Notes under the pieces: model-generated | Told to the model about the DNA's origin: nothing | The model's database searches: none | What the model saw: the letters and a program-made list of their open reading frames with translations, nothing else | Translations under genes and position numbers: made by a program | Shown: positions 24,451 to 34,434 of the stretch, in pieces | How the letters are laid out: every line of letters begins with the position of its first letter | How positions within the stretch are numbered: position 1 is the stretch's first letter | Assembly: GCA_945900775.1 (NCBI GenBank) | Contig: CAMDJP010000002.1 | Coordinates: 54,696 to 118,695 of the forward strand | Source: Akkermansia muciniphila | GTDB lineage: Bacteria > Verrucomicrobiota > Verrucomicrobiia > Limisphaerales > SIAT01 | DNA: 64,000 nt | Direction of reading: 5' to 3'

Positions 24451-27027
24451 ATGCATGAGGTTTTTCCTTCCCCCGACAGCGCCAACGGCATCCCCGCCCT
24501 GCCCGCCGGCGTGCGCGTCATCACGCTCGATAACGGCCTGATCATCATCGTCCGCGAGGATCACTCTGCGCCGGTTGTCGCGGCGCAAGTGTGGTGCAAA
24601 ACCGGCAGCATCCACGAAGGCGCCTGGCTCGGCGCAGGCCTCTCGCACGTGCTCGAGCACATGCTCTTCAAAGGTACGGCCACTCGCCCTGCTAGCCGGA
24701 TCGACCAAGAGGTCCAAGAAGCCGGCGGTTACATGAACGCCTACACGTCGTTCGACCGCACGGTCTATTACATCGACGTGCCGAACACCGGCACCCGTGT
24801 CGCCATCGACATCCTGTGCGACATCGTGCAGAACGCCGCGCTGCCCGAAGAAACGCTTGCCAAAGAACTCGACGTCATCCGTCGCGAAATGGACATGGGG
24901 CAGGACGACCCGCATCGGCGCTCGAGCAAGCGGCTCTTCGAGACCGCCTACGTGCGGAGCCCCTACCGCCTGCCCATCATCGGTTTGCCCGACATCTTCA
25001 ACGAACTGAAGCGCGAGGACATCGTCGGCTACTACCGCGCCCGTTACGCACCGAACAACCTCTTCTTCGTCATCGTCGGCGATATGCGGACCGATGAGAT
25101 TGTGGCGCAGATCCGTGAAAGTTTCGCCCAGACCAAGACCCGGTCGGTGCCACCCCTGCTCATCCCCTCCGAGCCGCGTCAGCTTGCGGCTCGCGAAGTT
25201 ATCGAAGAAACCTCCATCGAGCTCGGCCACGTGCATTACAGCTGGCACATCCCAGACATCCACCACCCCGACGTACCTGCCCTCGACGTTCTCTCCACAC
25301 TGCTCGGCAACGGCCGCAGCTCGCGCCTCTATCAGCAGGTGCGCGAGAAAAAAAGGCTCGTCCACTCGGCTGACGCTTGGATTTACAGCCCCGGCAACAC
25401 CGGCCTCATCGGCCTCAGCGCGATGGTCGATGCGGATAAGTTCCAGCCGGCCTGCGACGCGATGCTTGAGGAGGTCGCTCGGTTGCGGGATGAGTTGGTT
25501 CCAGCGTCAGAACTGGCGAAGGTAATCAAACAATTCGTGGCCGGCATGCTCGCTAGTCGCAAGACGATGACCGGACAAGCCCAAGACCTTGGCTCGAACT
25601 GGAACGCAACAAGCGACCTTAACTTCTCCGAGCGTTATCTCGCCGCGGTCAAGGGGGTGACGCCCGCCGACATCCGTCGCGTCGCACGTCATTATCTCAC
25701 CGGCGAGAACCACACGCTTTACGCACTCCTGCCCGAGGGCACCGCACCGAAAAAGAGTTTTGCTGGGGAAATCAGCGTCGACAACCCGATCCGGAAATTC
25801 ACTTTCGCCAATGGCCTGCGTCTGCTGGTGAAAGAAGACCACCGCCTGCCGTTCGTCCAATTCCGCACTCTGTTTCAGGGCGGCGCCGTGGCTGAGACGG
25901 CTGCCAACAACGGCATCACCCACTTGATGAGCCGATTGTTGCTCAAAGGCACTCCCACGCGTACCGCCGAGCAGATTGCTCTCGAGATCGAATCGGTCGG
26001 CGGCAGCCTCGACAGCTACGGTGGAAATCAGAGCTTCGGTGTCAACGCCGAAGTGCTGCGGGAGGATTTTAATCTCGCCCTCGATTTGCTTTCGGACGTG
26101 ATTCTGAACCCCGCCTTTCCCACCGCAGCAATCGAACGCGAACGGGAGGTCCAACTCGCCGGGCTCAAGGCACAGAAAGATCAGTTACTTCAGAGCGCCT
26201 TCCGCTTGATGCGCAGACGCCTTTATGGCGAAGCCGGCTACGGCCTGGATCCGCACGGCAGCGAGGCGAGCGTCGCGCGCCTGCAAGCCGCCGAGCTTGC
26301 CACATTCCACCGCCGCCTCACGGTTCCGAACAACTGCGTGCTCGCCATCTACGGCGATGTGAATCCGGAGGCCACGCACGCCGCCGTGGAGAAGGCCTTC
26401 GGCCGCTGGAACTCCGGCAATCTCCCCTCGCCGCTTCGTCCCGTTACTCCACCAACGACTTTGCAACACGTTCACGATACGCGCGACAAGAAGCAGGCCG
26501 TGGTCGTGCTTGGTTTTCCCGGCATCACGCTGAATAGCCCGGATCGTTTCGCGCTCGAGCTGATTCAAGAATCCTGCAGCGACCTCGGCTCGCGCCTGTT
26601 TCTCCGCATCCGCGAAGAGCTGGGGCTGGCGTACTACGTCGGCGCGCAAAATTTCGAGGGGCTGGTTCCTGGCTACTTCGCCTTCTACGCAGGTACCGCG
26701 CCGGAGAAGACCGCGCAGGTCGAACAAGAACTTTTCGCAGAAGCCACGGCGCTACGCGAACACGGCCTCAGCGAAGCCGAGCTGAAACGCGCCAAGGCCA
26801 AGGTAGTCGGGCAGAAGAAAATCGCCCGCCAAGACCTCGGCAGCCTCGCGATGGAGACCGCTCTCGACGAACTATACGGCCTCGGCTATGCGAATACAGA
26901 CGACGAGGTGGCCCAGTTCGAAGCCGTCACACTGGAGCAAGTGCGCGAGGCTGCGCGTAAACACCTGAAATCGGACTCCGCCGTCGTCGCCATCATCCAG
27001 CCGGAAGAGAGCGTGGCAAAAAAGTAG
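24451..27027 (+). CDS. M16 (insulinase-type) peptidase, two-module
   Basis: HVLEHMLFKGTATR (inverted HxxEH zinc motif) and a second M16 module IRKFTFANGLRLLVKEDHRLPFVQFRTLFQGGAVAET. Confidence 0.92.
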   Translation: MHEVFPSPDSANGIPALPAGVRVITLDNGLIIIVREDHSAPVVAAQVWCKTGSIHEGAWLGAGLSHVLEHMLFKGTATRPASRIDQEVQEAGGYMNAYTSFDRTVYYIDVPNTGTRVAIDILCDIVQNAALPEETLAKELDVIRREMDMGQDDPHRRSSKRLFETAYVRSPYRLPIIGLPDIFNELKREDIVGYYRARYAPNNLFFVIVGDMRTDEIVAQIRESFAQTKTRSVPPLLIPSEPRQLAAREVIEETSIELGHVHYSWHIPDIHHPDVPALDVLSTLLGNGRSSRLYQQVREKKRLVHSADAWIYSPGNTGLIGLSAMVDADKFQPACDAMLEEVARLRDELVPASELAKVIKQFVAGMLASRKTMTGQAQDLGSNWNATSDLNFSERYLAAVKGVTPADIRRVARHYLTGENHTLYALLPEGTAPKKSFAGEISVDNPIRKFTFANGLRLLVKEDHRLPFVQFRTLFQGGAVAETAANNGITHLMSRLLLKGTPTRTAEQIALEIESVGGSLDSYGGNQSFGVNAEVLREDFNLALDLLSDVILNPAFPTAAIEREREVQLAGLKAQKDQLLQSAFRLMRRRLYGEAGYGLDPHGSEASVARLQAAELATFHRRLTVPNNCVLAIYGDVNPEATHAAVEKAFGRWNSGNLPSPLRPVTPPTTLQHVHDTRDKKQAVVVLGFPGITLNSPDRFALELIQESCSDLGSRLFLRIREELGLAYYVGAQNFEGLVPGYFAFYAGTAPEKTAQVEQELFAEATALREHGLSEAELKRAKAKVVGQKKIARQDLGSLAMETALDELYGLGYANTDDEVAQFEAVTLEQVREAARKHLKSDSAVVAIIQPEESVAKK

Positions 27028-27051
27028 GGCGAGGAAGTTTCCTTCCCCGCC
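27028..27051. terminator. Possible hairpin between convergent genes
   Basis: GGCGAGGAAGTTTCCTTCCCCGCC can fold; no strong T-tract. Confidence 0.3.
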
Positions 27052-27087
27052 CCGGGTCTCCACAAAAGTCTCTCGCCCCGTCTGAAA

Positions 27088-28209
27088 TCAGAGCGTGAAG
27101 CTCGGCAGCTTCACAATCGCGCCACCCTTCAGAGCTGACTCGTGCGCGCACAGACCCACGCAAGTCCAGTTTGCAGACTGCTTGGCGTCCGGGAACGGCG
27201 CGCGGTCCTCGGCCAGTGCCATCGCGAACTCGTGTGCGAGGTGCGGATGACTGCCGCCGTGGCCACTGCCCTGTGTGAAGCTGAGGTGCGTTTTCTTGCT
27301 CGAGTCATAGACGCCCTGCGTCGTGTACTTAGCGATACCCTTGGGCAGGCGATTGGCGAAGTCGGGGCACTTCACGTGGCTCGGAATCTTCGGCTCAGGT
27401 TTCTTCGCCGTATGGACGATGAGCGCCTCGTGCTCGATCAGCGGCCACTCGACACTCTTCTTGGTACCGTACACATCGATGCTCTCGCGGTATTGGCGCG
27501 CAGTGTCGAAGAGCGAGCGAATGATTCGGGCGCTGACATCACTGCCTTTGAACTTCACGTGCGCGGTCTCCACAGCGAAGGGCGATTTGTAATTCTTCTG
27601 CAACTCCTTGCGAATTGTTCCAGAGCCGAAGCAGGAGACGTATTCGGCGGCCTTACCGATGAGCCCCGCGACCGGGCCGACGCAATGCGTGGCGTACCAC
27701 ATCGGCGGCAGGCCAGGCCAATAGTTCGGCCAGCCGTCCATGTCCTGCTGATGACTCGCCTGCACAAACTGAAGCTTGCCGAGCTCGCCCTTGTCTAGCA
27801 GCTCCTTCATGAAGAGATACTCGCGAGCGTACACGACAGTCTCCATCATCATGTACGTGAGCCCCGTTTTTTTCACGAGGTCCACGATCTTCTTACAGTC
27901 GGCGATGCTCGTAGCCATCGGCACGGTGCAGGCGACGTGCTTGCCAGCCTTGAGCGCGGCGATGCTCATCCACGCGTGGTCGGGGATGGGCGAGTTAATG
28001 TGTACGGCGTCCACATTCGGGTCCTTCAGCACGTCCGCAAACTCCCTGTAACGCTTCTCCACGCCAAAGTAATCGCCGACGGCGTTGAGTTTCTCCTCGT
28101 TACGCTGGCAGATGGCATAGCAGTCGGTGTGCGGATGCTTTTGCCAGATGGGGATGAATTCAGATCCGAAACCGAGACCCACGACCGCGATGTTGAACTT
28201 CTTGCTCAT
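27088..28209 (-). CDS. Gfo/Idh/MocA family oxidoreductase
   Basis: MSKKFNIAVVGLGFGSEFIPIWQKHPHTDCYAICQRNEEKLNAVGDYFGVEKRYREFADVLKDPNVDAVHINSPIPDHAWMSIAALKAGKHVACTVPMATS. Confidence 0.92.
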   Translation of the reverse strand: MSKKFNIAVVGLGFGSEFIPIWQKHPHTDCYAICQRNEEKLNAVGDYFGVEKRYREFADVLKDPNVDAVHINSPIPDHAWMSIAALKAGKHVACTVPMATSIADCKKIVDLVKKTGLTYMMMETVVYAREYLFMKELLDKGELGKLQFVQASHQQDMDGWPNYWPGLPPMWYATHCVGPVAGLIGKAAEYVSCFGSGTIRKELQKNYKSPFAVETAHVKFKGSDVSARIIRSLFDTARQYRESIDVYGTKKSVEWPLIEHEALIVHTAKKPEPKIPSHVKCPDFANRLPKGIAKYTTQGVYDSSKKTHLSFTQGSGHGGSHPHLAHEFAMALAEDRAPFPDAKQSANWTCVGLCAHESALKGGAIVKLPSFTL

Positions 28210-28374
28210 AGGTTGATTTGTTTTGCGGTTGCAGATTATAGAATCGTTTCGCCGTGGAAAGCCTCAAATTCGTATCGCGCCATTCTCTCTTCTCCAAAGA
28301 ATCGACGGCAATGAACCGAGGCAAGCGGAGCTTGTCAAAGCCGCGCTCGCACGGCGATAGTCGCCGACCAGCCT

Positions 28375-29589
28375 ATGGCGACCATCGCAGTTCTCGGTAC
28401 AATGGACAGCAAGGGCGAAGAGCACGGCTTCGTGGCCGACCTCATCCGCCAGCGCGGTCATCAGCCGCTCCTCATCGACGTCGGCACGCTGGATGCGCCT
28501 CGGCTCGCGCCCGACATCACGCGCGAGCAAGTGGCAGCCGAAGGGGGCATCGATTTGAAAAGCCTCGTCGCGCGCCGTGACCGCGGCGAGAGCGTCACCG
28601 CCATGAGCCATGCCGCGCCACTTCTGCTCGCGCGCCTTGCTGCTGAAAACAAAATCCACGCCGTAATTTCGCTCGGCGGCGGCGGCGGCACTGCCATCGC
28701 CACCGCGGCGATGCGCGCATTGCCAATCGGCTTTCCGAAGCTGATGGTCTCCACCCTCGCCAGTGGCAATACCGCCCAGTACGTCGGCGTGAAGGACATC
28801 GTGATGTTTCCAAGCATCGTGGATGTCTCCGGTCTCAATCGCATCTCCCGCCAGATTCTCTCCCGCGCCGCCGGTGCCATCTGCGGCATGGTTGAGACCA
28901 CGGTCCCGCTGGCGAAGGACAAGCCCATCATCGTCGCCAGCCAGTTCGGCAACACCACCACCTGCGTGGACCTCTGCCGACGTCGACTCGAGGCCGCCGG
29001 TTACGAAGTCCTCGCCTTCCACGCCACGGGGACCGGTGGGCGAACGATGGAATCGCTCATCGAATCCGGCATGGTCGCCGGCGTGCTCGACATCACTACC
29101 ACCGAGTGGGCCGACGAACTTTGCGGCGGCGTCCTCTCTGCCGGACCGACGCGCCTCGATGCCGCCGCGCGTGCCGGCACACCCGCCATCGTCGCTCCCG
29201 GCTGCCTCGACATGGTGAACTTCCTCGCGCCCGAAACCGTCCCCGCGCGGTTCGCCAGCCGCAACTTCTACCAGCACAACCCGCAGGTGACGCTCATGCG
29301 CACCACGCCGGACGAATGCGCGCAGCTCGGCAAAATCATCGCGCAGAAACTCAACGCCTCCACCGGCCCCGTCACCGTGCTCTGGCCGCTGCGAGGCATC
29401 AGCATCATCAGCGCGCCGGGACAGAAGTTCCACGACCCTGCCGCCGACCGCGCCTTGCTCGATGGCCTGAAAGCGACCCTCCGTAGGGGCATCTCCCTTG
29501 TGGAGCTCGACTGCGCCATCAACGACGCCCCTTTCGCCGACGCCTGTGTGAAAGCGCTCCTCGCCAACCTCGTTGCCCCTAAAAAGTGA
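28375..29589 (+). CDS. Tm-1-like ATP-binding domain protein (UPF0261)
   Basis: MATIAVLGTMDSKGEEHGFVADLIRQRGHQPLLIDVGTLDAPRLAPDITREQVA...GGGGGTAIATAAMRALPIGFPKLMVSTLASGNTAQYVG. Confidence 0.92.
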   Translation: MATIAVLGTMDSKGEEHGFVADLIRQRGHQPLLIDVGTLDAPRLAPDITREQVAAEGGIDLKSLVARRDRGESVTAMSHAAPLLLARLAAENKIHAVISLGGGGGTAIATAAMRALPIGFPKLMVSTLASGNTAQYVGVKDIVMFPSIVDVSGLNRISRQILSRAAGAICGMVETTVPLAKDKPIIVASQFGNTTTCVDLCRRRLEAAGYEVLAFHATGTGGRTMESLIESGMVAGVLDITTTEWADELCGGVLSAGPTRLDAAARAGTPAIVAPGCLDMVNFLAPETVPARFASRNFYQHNPQVTLMRTTPDECAQLGKIIAQKLNASTGPVTVLWPLRGISIISAPGQKFHDPAADRALLDGLKATLRRGISLVELDCAINDAPFADACVKALLANLVAPKK

Positions 29590-29633
29590 TTGTGTCCACG
29601 ACCGCGGGCGGTTAATTCATTCCCTTACCAGAT

Positions 29634-30794
29634 ATGAAAACTGCTTTGCTAGTTGCCGCCTTCGCCGCTCTCACCCTAGTCTCCCCCTCCGCCGCGACCG
29701 CTGCGGCTGCGAAAAACACGATGAAAACAGGTGTCACGAAAACGGATTGGGGCAAGGCCGACGGCCAGCCCGTGGAACTCTACACGCTGACGAACCAGAA
29801 CGGCCTCGTCGCCAAGATCACCACCTACGGCGCGATGCTCACCGAGTTGCACGTACCAGATCGCAACGGCAAGCTCGCCGACGTCGTCCTCGGGTTCGAT
29901 TCGCTCGAGGGGTATCTCAAAGGCCATCCCTACTTTGGTTGCACCACCGGTCGTTACGCCAACCGCATCGCCAAAGGCCAGTTCACCCTCGACGGACAGA
30001 CTTACAAACTCCCGACCAATAACGGTCCGAACCACCTGCACGGCGGTCTCAAGGGATTCGACAAGAAAGTCTGGAAGGCCGCCGCCCAGCCCAGCCCCCT
30101 CGGCGCCGCCGTCCGTTTCGACTACACCAGCCCCGATGGCGAGGAAGGCTATCCTGGCACGCTCAAGGTCACCGTCATCTACACACTCACCAACGACAAC
30201 GAGCTTCGGATTGATTATCAGGCCACCACCGACAAGGCCACCGTGGTCAACCTCACCAACCACGCCTACTTCAACCTCGCCGGCGCCGGTAGTGGCAGCA
30301 TTCTCGCCCACCAACTTCGCATCACCGGCGAGCATTACACGCCCGTGGACGAAACGAGCATCCCCATCGGTGAGATTCGCGCCGTGAAAGGAACCGTGAT
30401 GGATTTCACCAAGCCGCTTGCCATCGGCGCGCGCTTCGATCAGCTCAAAGGAAATCCGGCCAAGAGCGACCCCGGCGGTTACGACCACAATTATGTGCTT
30501 AACACAAAAGGCCCCGGACCGCTCAATCTCGCTGCCGAACTCTACGAACCGACCAGCGGCCGCGTGATGAGCATCTCCACCACCGAGCCCGGCATCCAGC
30601 TCTACACCGGCAATTACCTCGATGGCACCAACACCGGCAAAGGCGGGAAGGTTTACAATAAGAACGATGCCCTCTGCCTAGAGACCCAGCACTTCCCCGA
30701 CTCACCCAACCAGCCGAAGTTTCCCAGCACCGTCCTGCGGCCCGGCCAGAAATACAGCCAGACCACCACGCACAAGTTCACCGTACGGAAGTGA
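29634..30794 (+). CDS. galM: Secreted aldose 1-epimerase
   Basis: Signal peptide; GLVAKITTYGAMLTELHVPDRNGKLADVVLGFDSLEGYL...GRYANRIAKGQFTLDG...NNGPNHLHGG...NLTNHAYFNLAG. Confidence 0.92.
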   Translation: MKTALLVAAFAALTLVSPSAATAAAAKNTMKTGVTKTDWGKADGQPVELYTLTNQNGLVAKITTYGAMLTELHVPDRNGKLADVVLGFDSLEGYLKGHPYFGCTTGRYANRIAKGQFTLDGQTYKLPTNNGPNHLHGGLKGFDKKVWKAAAQPSPLGAAVRFDYTSPDGEEGYPGTLKVTVIYTLTNDNELRIDYQATTDKATVVNLTNHAYFNLAGAGSGSILAHQLRITGEHYTPVDETSIPIGEIRAVKGTVMDFTKPLAIGARFDQLKGNPAKSDPGGYDHNYVLNTKGPGPLNLAAELYEPTSGRVMSISTTEPGIQLYTGNYLDGTNTGKGGKVYNKNDALCLETQHFPDSPNQPKFPSTVLRPGQKYSQTTTHKFTVRK

Positions 30795-30899
30795 GCGGGA
30801 CGGACGGCACCCCTACAAAGCAATCGCGGACATCGTTTCCTCCTCGCCCAATGGGAGAGTGCTTGAGAGAGAGGAGAAGGTTCGTGTAACAGCGCACCC

Positions 30900-31361
30900 C
30901 TACTGGGAAGGCTGGACCGGCTTCCATTCACGCGCGAGCCGTTGGCCTTCGGCACGTTGCTGCGGCGTCAGTTGACTCTCGATGATTGAGATAATCTTCT
31001 TTGCATTTTCCTCTCCTTGCGCACTCGCCAAAAGCCACCACTTACACGCCTCCAATTCATCTCGCACCACGCCACGGCCATCGGCATACATTAAGCCGAG
31101 AAAGGTTTGAGCATTCGCAACGCCTTGTTCCGCCGCTTTGCGATACCACTTCACAGCCTCCGCTTCATCCTTCACGACGCCATTTTCTCCCGCATACATG
31201 TAGCCGAGGAACCATTGCGCCTTGGCATCGCCTTACTCGGCTTTGGCTTTGGTCTCAACGAAGCGTTTGCGCTCAGCCTCGGTCGGCTCAGCCGCGTCAC
31301 CGGAATAGGAGATGAGCAGACTTGCGACGCAGAGGCAGAGGACTACGAAATGGAATTTCAC
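30900..31361 (-). pseudogene. Sel1-repeat secreted protein with one in-frame TAA
   Basis: GTG 31361: VKFHFVVLCLCVASLLISYSGDAAEPTEAERKRFVETKAKAE*GDAKAQWFLGYMYAGENGVVKDEAEAVKWYRKAAEQGVANAQTFLGLMYADGRGVV...; stop at 31233-31235, frame otherwise intact. Confidence 0.8.
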
Positions 31362-31446
31362 GTCTGCGGCAGTAATCCTTCTACCAAGAACAGGCAAGCC
31401 TCTCTCTCCCCAACCCTCTGCTCCGAAACGGAGGAGGGGGAGAGCT

Positions 31447-32325
31447 TCAGCGGAACTTCTTCGCGGCGGGCGCCTTCAACGCCTTGAATTCCTTCGTCAG
31501 GTTCGTGAGCGAGGTCTCGATGCCCATTCGCTCGAGGCTCGTCGCACCGACAAAGCCGACGGCATCAGTCCCTTCTATCACGCGCTTGGCGTCTGCCGGA
31601 GTGTTGATAGGGCCACCGTGGCAGAGGAAGAAGATGTCCTTCCGCACGCGGCTGGCGGCATCAATGATTTCCTGCGTGCGCTTCAAGGTGAAGTCCCAGC
31701 TCACAACGGCTTTCTTCACGCCAATGCTCCCACCGACAGTGGTGCCAACGTGCGCGATGATGGCGTCGGCGCCAGCCTTGGCCATCTCCACGGCCTCTTC
31801 CGGCGTGGCGACATAGACGATGCTGAAGAGGTCCATCTTCCGAGCAATGGCAATCATCTCGTACTCTTTCTTCACGCTCATGCCGGTCTCCTCGAGCACG
31901 CCGCGAAAATGGCCGTCCACAATGGTGTGCGTGGGAAAATTGTTCACGCCGCTGAACCCCATCTCCTTCACCTTGCCGAGCCAGTGCCACATGCGGCGGC
32001 GCGGGTCGGTGGCGTGGACGCCACAAATAACGGGGCATTCCTCAACGACGGGAAGCACCTCGAACTCGCCGATTTCCATGGCGATGGCGTTGGCGTCGCC
32101 GTAAGCCATCAGGCCGGAGGTCGAGCCGTGACCCATCATGCGGAAGCGGCCGGAGTTGTAGATGATGATGAGGTCGGCACCACCCTTCTCGATGAACTTG
32201 GCGCTGATGCCCGTACCAGCACCGCCGGCAATGATCGCGCCGCCCTTCTTGACGGTAGCCATCAGGCGGTCGCGGACTTCCTTGCGGGTGTAGGGGTTCC
32301 CTTTTCCGGTCCAGGGGTTGGGCAT
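31447..32325 (-). CDS. Phosphoenolpyruvate hydrolase family / TIM-barrel protein
   Basis: MPNPWTGKGNPYTRKEVRDRLMATVKKGGAIIAGGAGTGISAKFIEKGGADLIIIYNSGRFRMMGHGSTSGLMAYGDANAI...; ORF track extension upstream (to 32532) runs over ffs. Confidence 0.9.
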   Translation of the reverse strand: MPNPWTGKGNPYTRKEVRDRLMATVKKGGAIIAGGAGTGISAKFIEKGGADLIIIYNSGRFRMMGHGSTSGLMAYGDANAIAMEIGEFEVLPVVEECPVICGVHATDPRRRMWHWLGKVKEMGFSGVNNFPTHTIVDGHFRGVLEETGMSVKKEYEMIAIARKMDLFSIVYVATPEEAVEMAKAGADAIIAHVGTTVGGSIGVKKAVVSWDFTLKRTQEIIDAASRVRKDIFFLCHGGPINTPADAKRVIEGTDAVGFVGATSLERMGIETSLTNLTKEFKALKAPAAKKFR

Positions 32326-32459
32326 ACGAGTCGGTCTGGTTCGCTGGTTGAGTCGAAAAACTGGAGCGAACTCTGCCGCGCGGCCGCTCAAAATGCAATC
32401 ATCGCGCTCGGCCCTCGAATAGGGCTTGAAGGCCGCGGGTGCGTGCGGCTTAATCGCTT

Positions 32460-32552
32460 TGCTAGGGCCCGTGGAATACGGACTTGTGAACCCCGCCAGG
32501 GCCGGAAGGCAGCAACGGTGCTTGCTCCGCATCTGCCGCGGTCACCCTGGCA
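32460..32552 (+). ncRNA. ffs: Bacterial small SRP RNA (4.5S)
   Basis: TGCTAGGG...CCCTGGCA closing stem and hallmark GTGAACCCCGCCAGGGCCGGAAGGCAGCAACGG; lies directly upstream of dnaX. Confidence 0.93.
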
Positions 32553-32641
32553 CTTTCCCCCCCCCCACCGAAACTGGAAGAAGCGTCCGCTGTTGACACT
32601 TTTTCCTTCATCATTCCGCCGGCATCCTTCAACCTTCGCCT

Positions 32642-34414
32642 GTGTCTTATCAGGTCATAGCGCGAAAGTACCGGCCGCAGTGCTTCGCGGAGGTGGTCGG
32701 CCAGGAGCACGTCACGCAGACTCTCTCCAACGCCATCACCGCCGGACGCATCGCCCACGCCTACCTTTTCTGCGGCCCGCGCGGCACCGGCAAGACCACC
32801 ATCGCCCGCATCTTCGCCAAGGCGCTGAACTGCACCGGCGGACCGAAGGCGGACTTCGACGTGGCCGATGTGCGCTGCGTGGAGATCGCCGATGGCCGCG
32901 CGCTCGACGTGCTGGAAATCGACGGCGCGAGCAACAATGGCGTGGAACAGGTGCGCGAGCTGCGCGAGACGTGCAAGTACTCCCCCGCCGCCGGCAAGTT
33001 CAAGATCTACATCATCGACGAGGTTCACATGCTCTCGTCGGCGGCATTCAACGCGCTGCTGAAGACACTCGAAGAACCACCGGCGCACGTGAAGTTCCTC
33101 TTCGCCACCACCGACCCGCAGAAGGTGCTCCCGACAATTCTCTCCCGCTGCCAACGCTTCGACCTGCGCCGCATCCCGAACAAGCTCATCGTCCAGCATC
33201 TCGCCTCTATCGCGCAGACCGAGAAGGTGAAGATTGATGATGCCGCGCTCCACGGCATCGCCCGCGGCGCGGACGGCGGCATGCGCGATGCCGAATCCAC
33301 GCTCGACCAGCTCATCAGCTTCTGCGGCGAGACGATCGAAGAGAACGACGTGCTCTCGATGTTCGGCCTCACCGCGCGCAGCCAGATTCTTGCGCTCAGC
33401 GGCGCCATACTTACGGGCGACGCCGAGAGGGCCCTGTGCGAATTGAACAGCCTCGCCAACGGCGGCAAGGACCTCGCCCGACTGCTCGCTGACCTGCTGA
33501 ACCATTTCCGCAACCTGCTCGTTTATCAGGTTTCCAAAGGTGACTTAAGCCTCCTCGAGATTTCCGAGGCCGAGAAGACCGTGCTGGCCGAACAGTCCAA
33601 GCTCGCGACAACGGACGCCTTCGCACGCATCCTCGAGACGCTGACCGACGCCGAGGGTCGCCTCCGCGACGCGGCTTCGAAGAAAATCCTACTGGAAGTC
33701 GCGCTGCTCAAGGCCATCCAAGCCGTGCGCGCCGTGAGTCTCGATGCCGTTCTCAAGCAACTCCAGCAACTTCGCGCCGAAGGCGAAGGCACTGCCTCCC
33801 CTGCACTGCCCTCCAGCGCCACGGTCACCCGCGCCAGCCTCATCGCCGAAACCCCGCCACCCGCTTACACGGCGCCAAGGCCCAGCCAAACCTCCAGCAC
33901 CGTTTCGGCTCCAGCACCAGCCGCACCCGAACCGCCGTCGCCGACAATCGCAACAAGCCCGGTGTCAGACTTAAACCTCCTCTGGCCGCAGTTGCTCGAG
34001 GCCATCGGCCGCGCGAGCCAGTTCACGCGCAGCTACCTCATCGAGGCGCACCCGGTCTCCTTCATGAAAGAGACGCTCATCATCGGCTTCGACCCCGAGT
34101 TCGCCGATCACTTGAGCCTCGTGGACAACCCGAAGAACCACGCGTTGATTCAAACCAAGCTCCGCGAATTGGGCCACGCGCATGCCACGGTAAAATTCGC
34201 GAAGTCCGAGCGGCCTCTTGGTTTCAATGCTCCCCCACCCACAGCTTCCGCCGCGCCGACCACCGCTGCTGCGGCTGTCACCAAGTCGGCGGTTACCGAG
34301 CCCCCCAAGAAAAAGACCACCGCCCCGGTGAGCATGGAGGAGTTTAAGGAAGATGCACTCATCAAGCAGGCGCTGGAGGTTTTCAAAGGTCAGATCGTTG
34401 ACGTCCGCAAGTAA
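32642..34414 (+). CDS. dnaX: DNA polymerase III subunit gamma/tau
   Basis: GTG start; MSYQVIARKYRPQCFAEVVGQEHVTQTLSNAI...AYLFCGPRGTGKTTIARIFAKALNC...LDVLEIDGASNNGVEQVRELRE. Confidence 0.96.
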   Translation: MSYQVIARKYRPQCFAEVVGQEHVTQTLSNAITAGRIAHAYLFCGPRGTGKTTIARIFAKALNCTGGPKADFDVADVRCVEIADGRALDVLEIDGASNNGVEQVRELRETCKYSPAAGKFKIYIIDEVHMLSSAAFNALLKTLEEPPAHVKFLFATTDPQKVLPTILSRCQRFDLRRIPNKLIVQHLASIAQTEKVKIDDAALHGIARGADGGMRDAESTLDQLISFCGETIEENDVLSMFGLTARSQILALSGAILTGDAERALCELNSLANGGKDLARLLADLLNHFRNLLVYQVSKGDLSLLEISEAEKTVLAEQSKLATTDAFARILETLTDAEGRLRDAASKKILLEVALLKAIQAVRAVSLDAVLKQLQQLRAEGEGTASPALPSSATVTRASLIAETPPPAYTAPRPSQTSSTVSAPAPAAPEPPSPTIATSPVSDLNLLWPQLLEAIGRASQFTRSYLIEAHPVSFMKETLIIGFDPEFADHLSLVDNPKNHALIQTKLRELGHAHATVKFAKSERPLGFNAPPPTASAAPTTAAAAVTKSAVTEPPKKKTTAPVSMEEFKEDALIKQALEVFKGQIVDVRK

Positions 34415-34434
34415 CCCTCAACCCACATCAACTC

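Noticed and set aside
24355-25365. 336-aa minus ORF antisense to the M16 peptidase
   Set aside because: Shadow ORF; no recognisable protein signature.
31312-33237. 641-aa plus ORF spanning ffs and the start of dnaX
   Set aside because: Out of frame with dnaX, antisense to the TIM-barrel gene and crosses the SRP RNA.
34300-34330. Programmed dnaX frameshift site (A6G slippery sequence)
   Set aside because: Local sequence is CCCAAGAAAAAGACC, only five consecutive A; no canonical A AAA AAG heptamer in frame seen.
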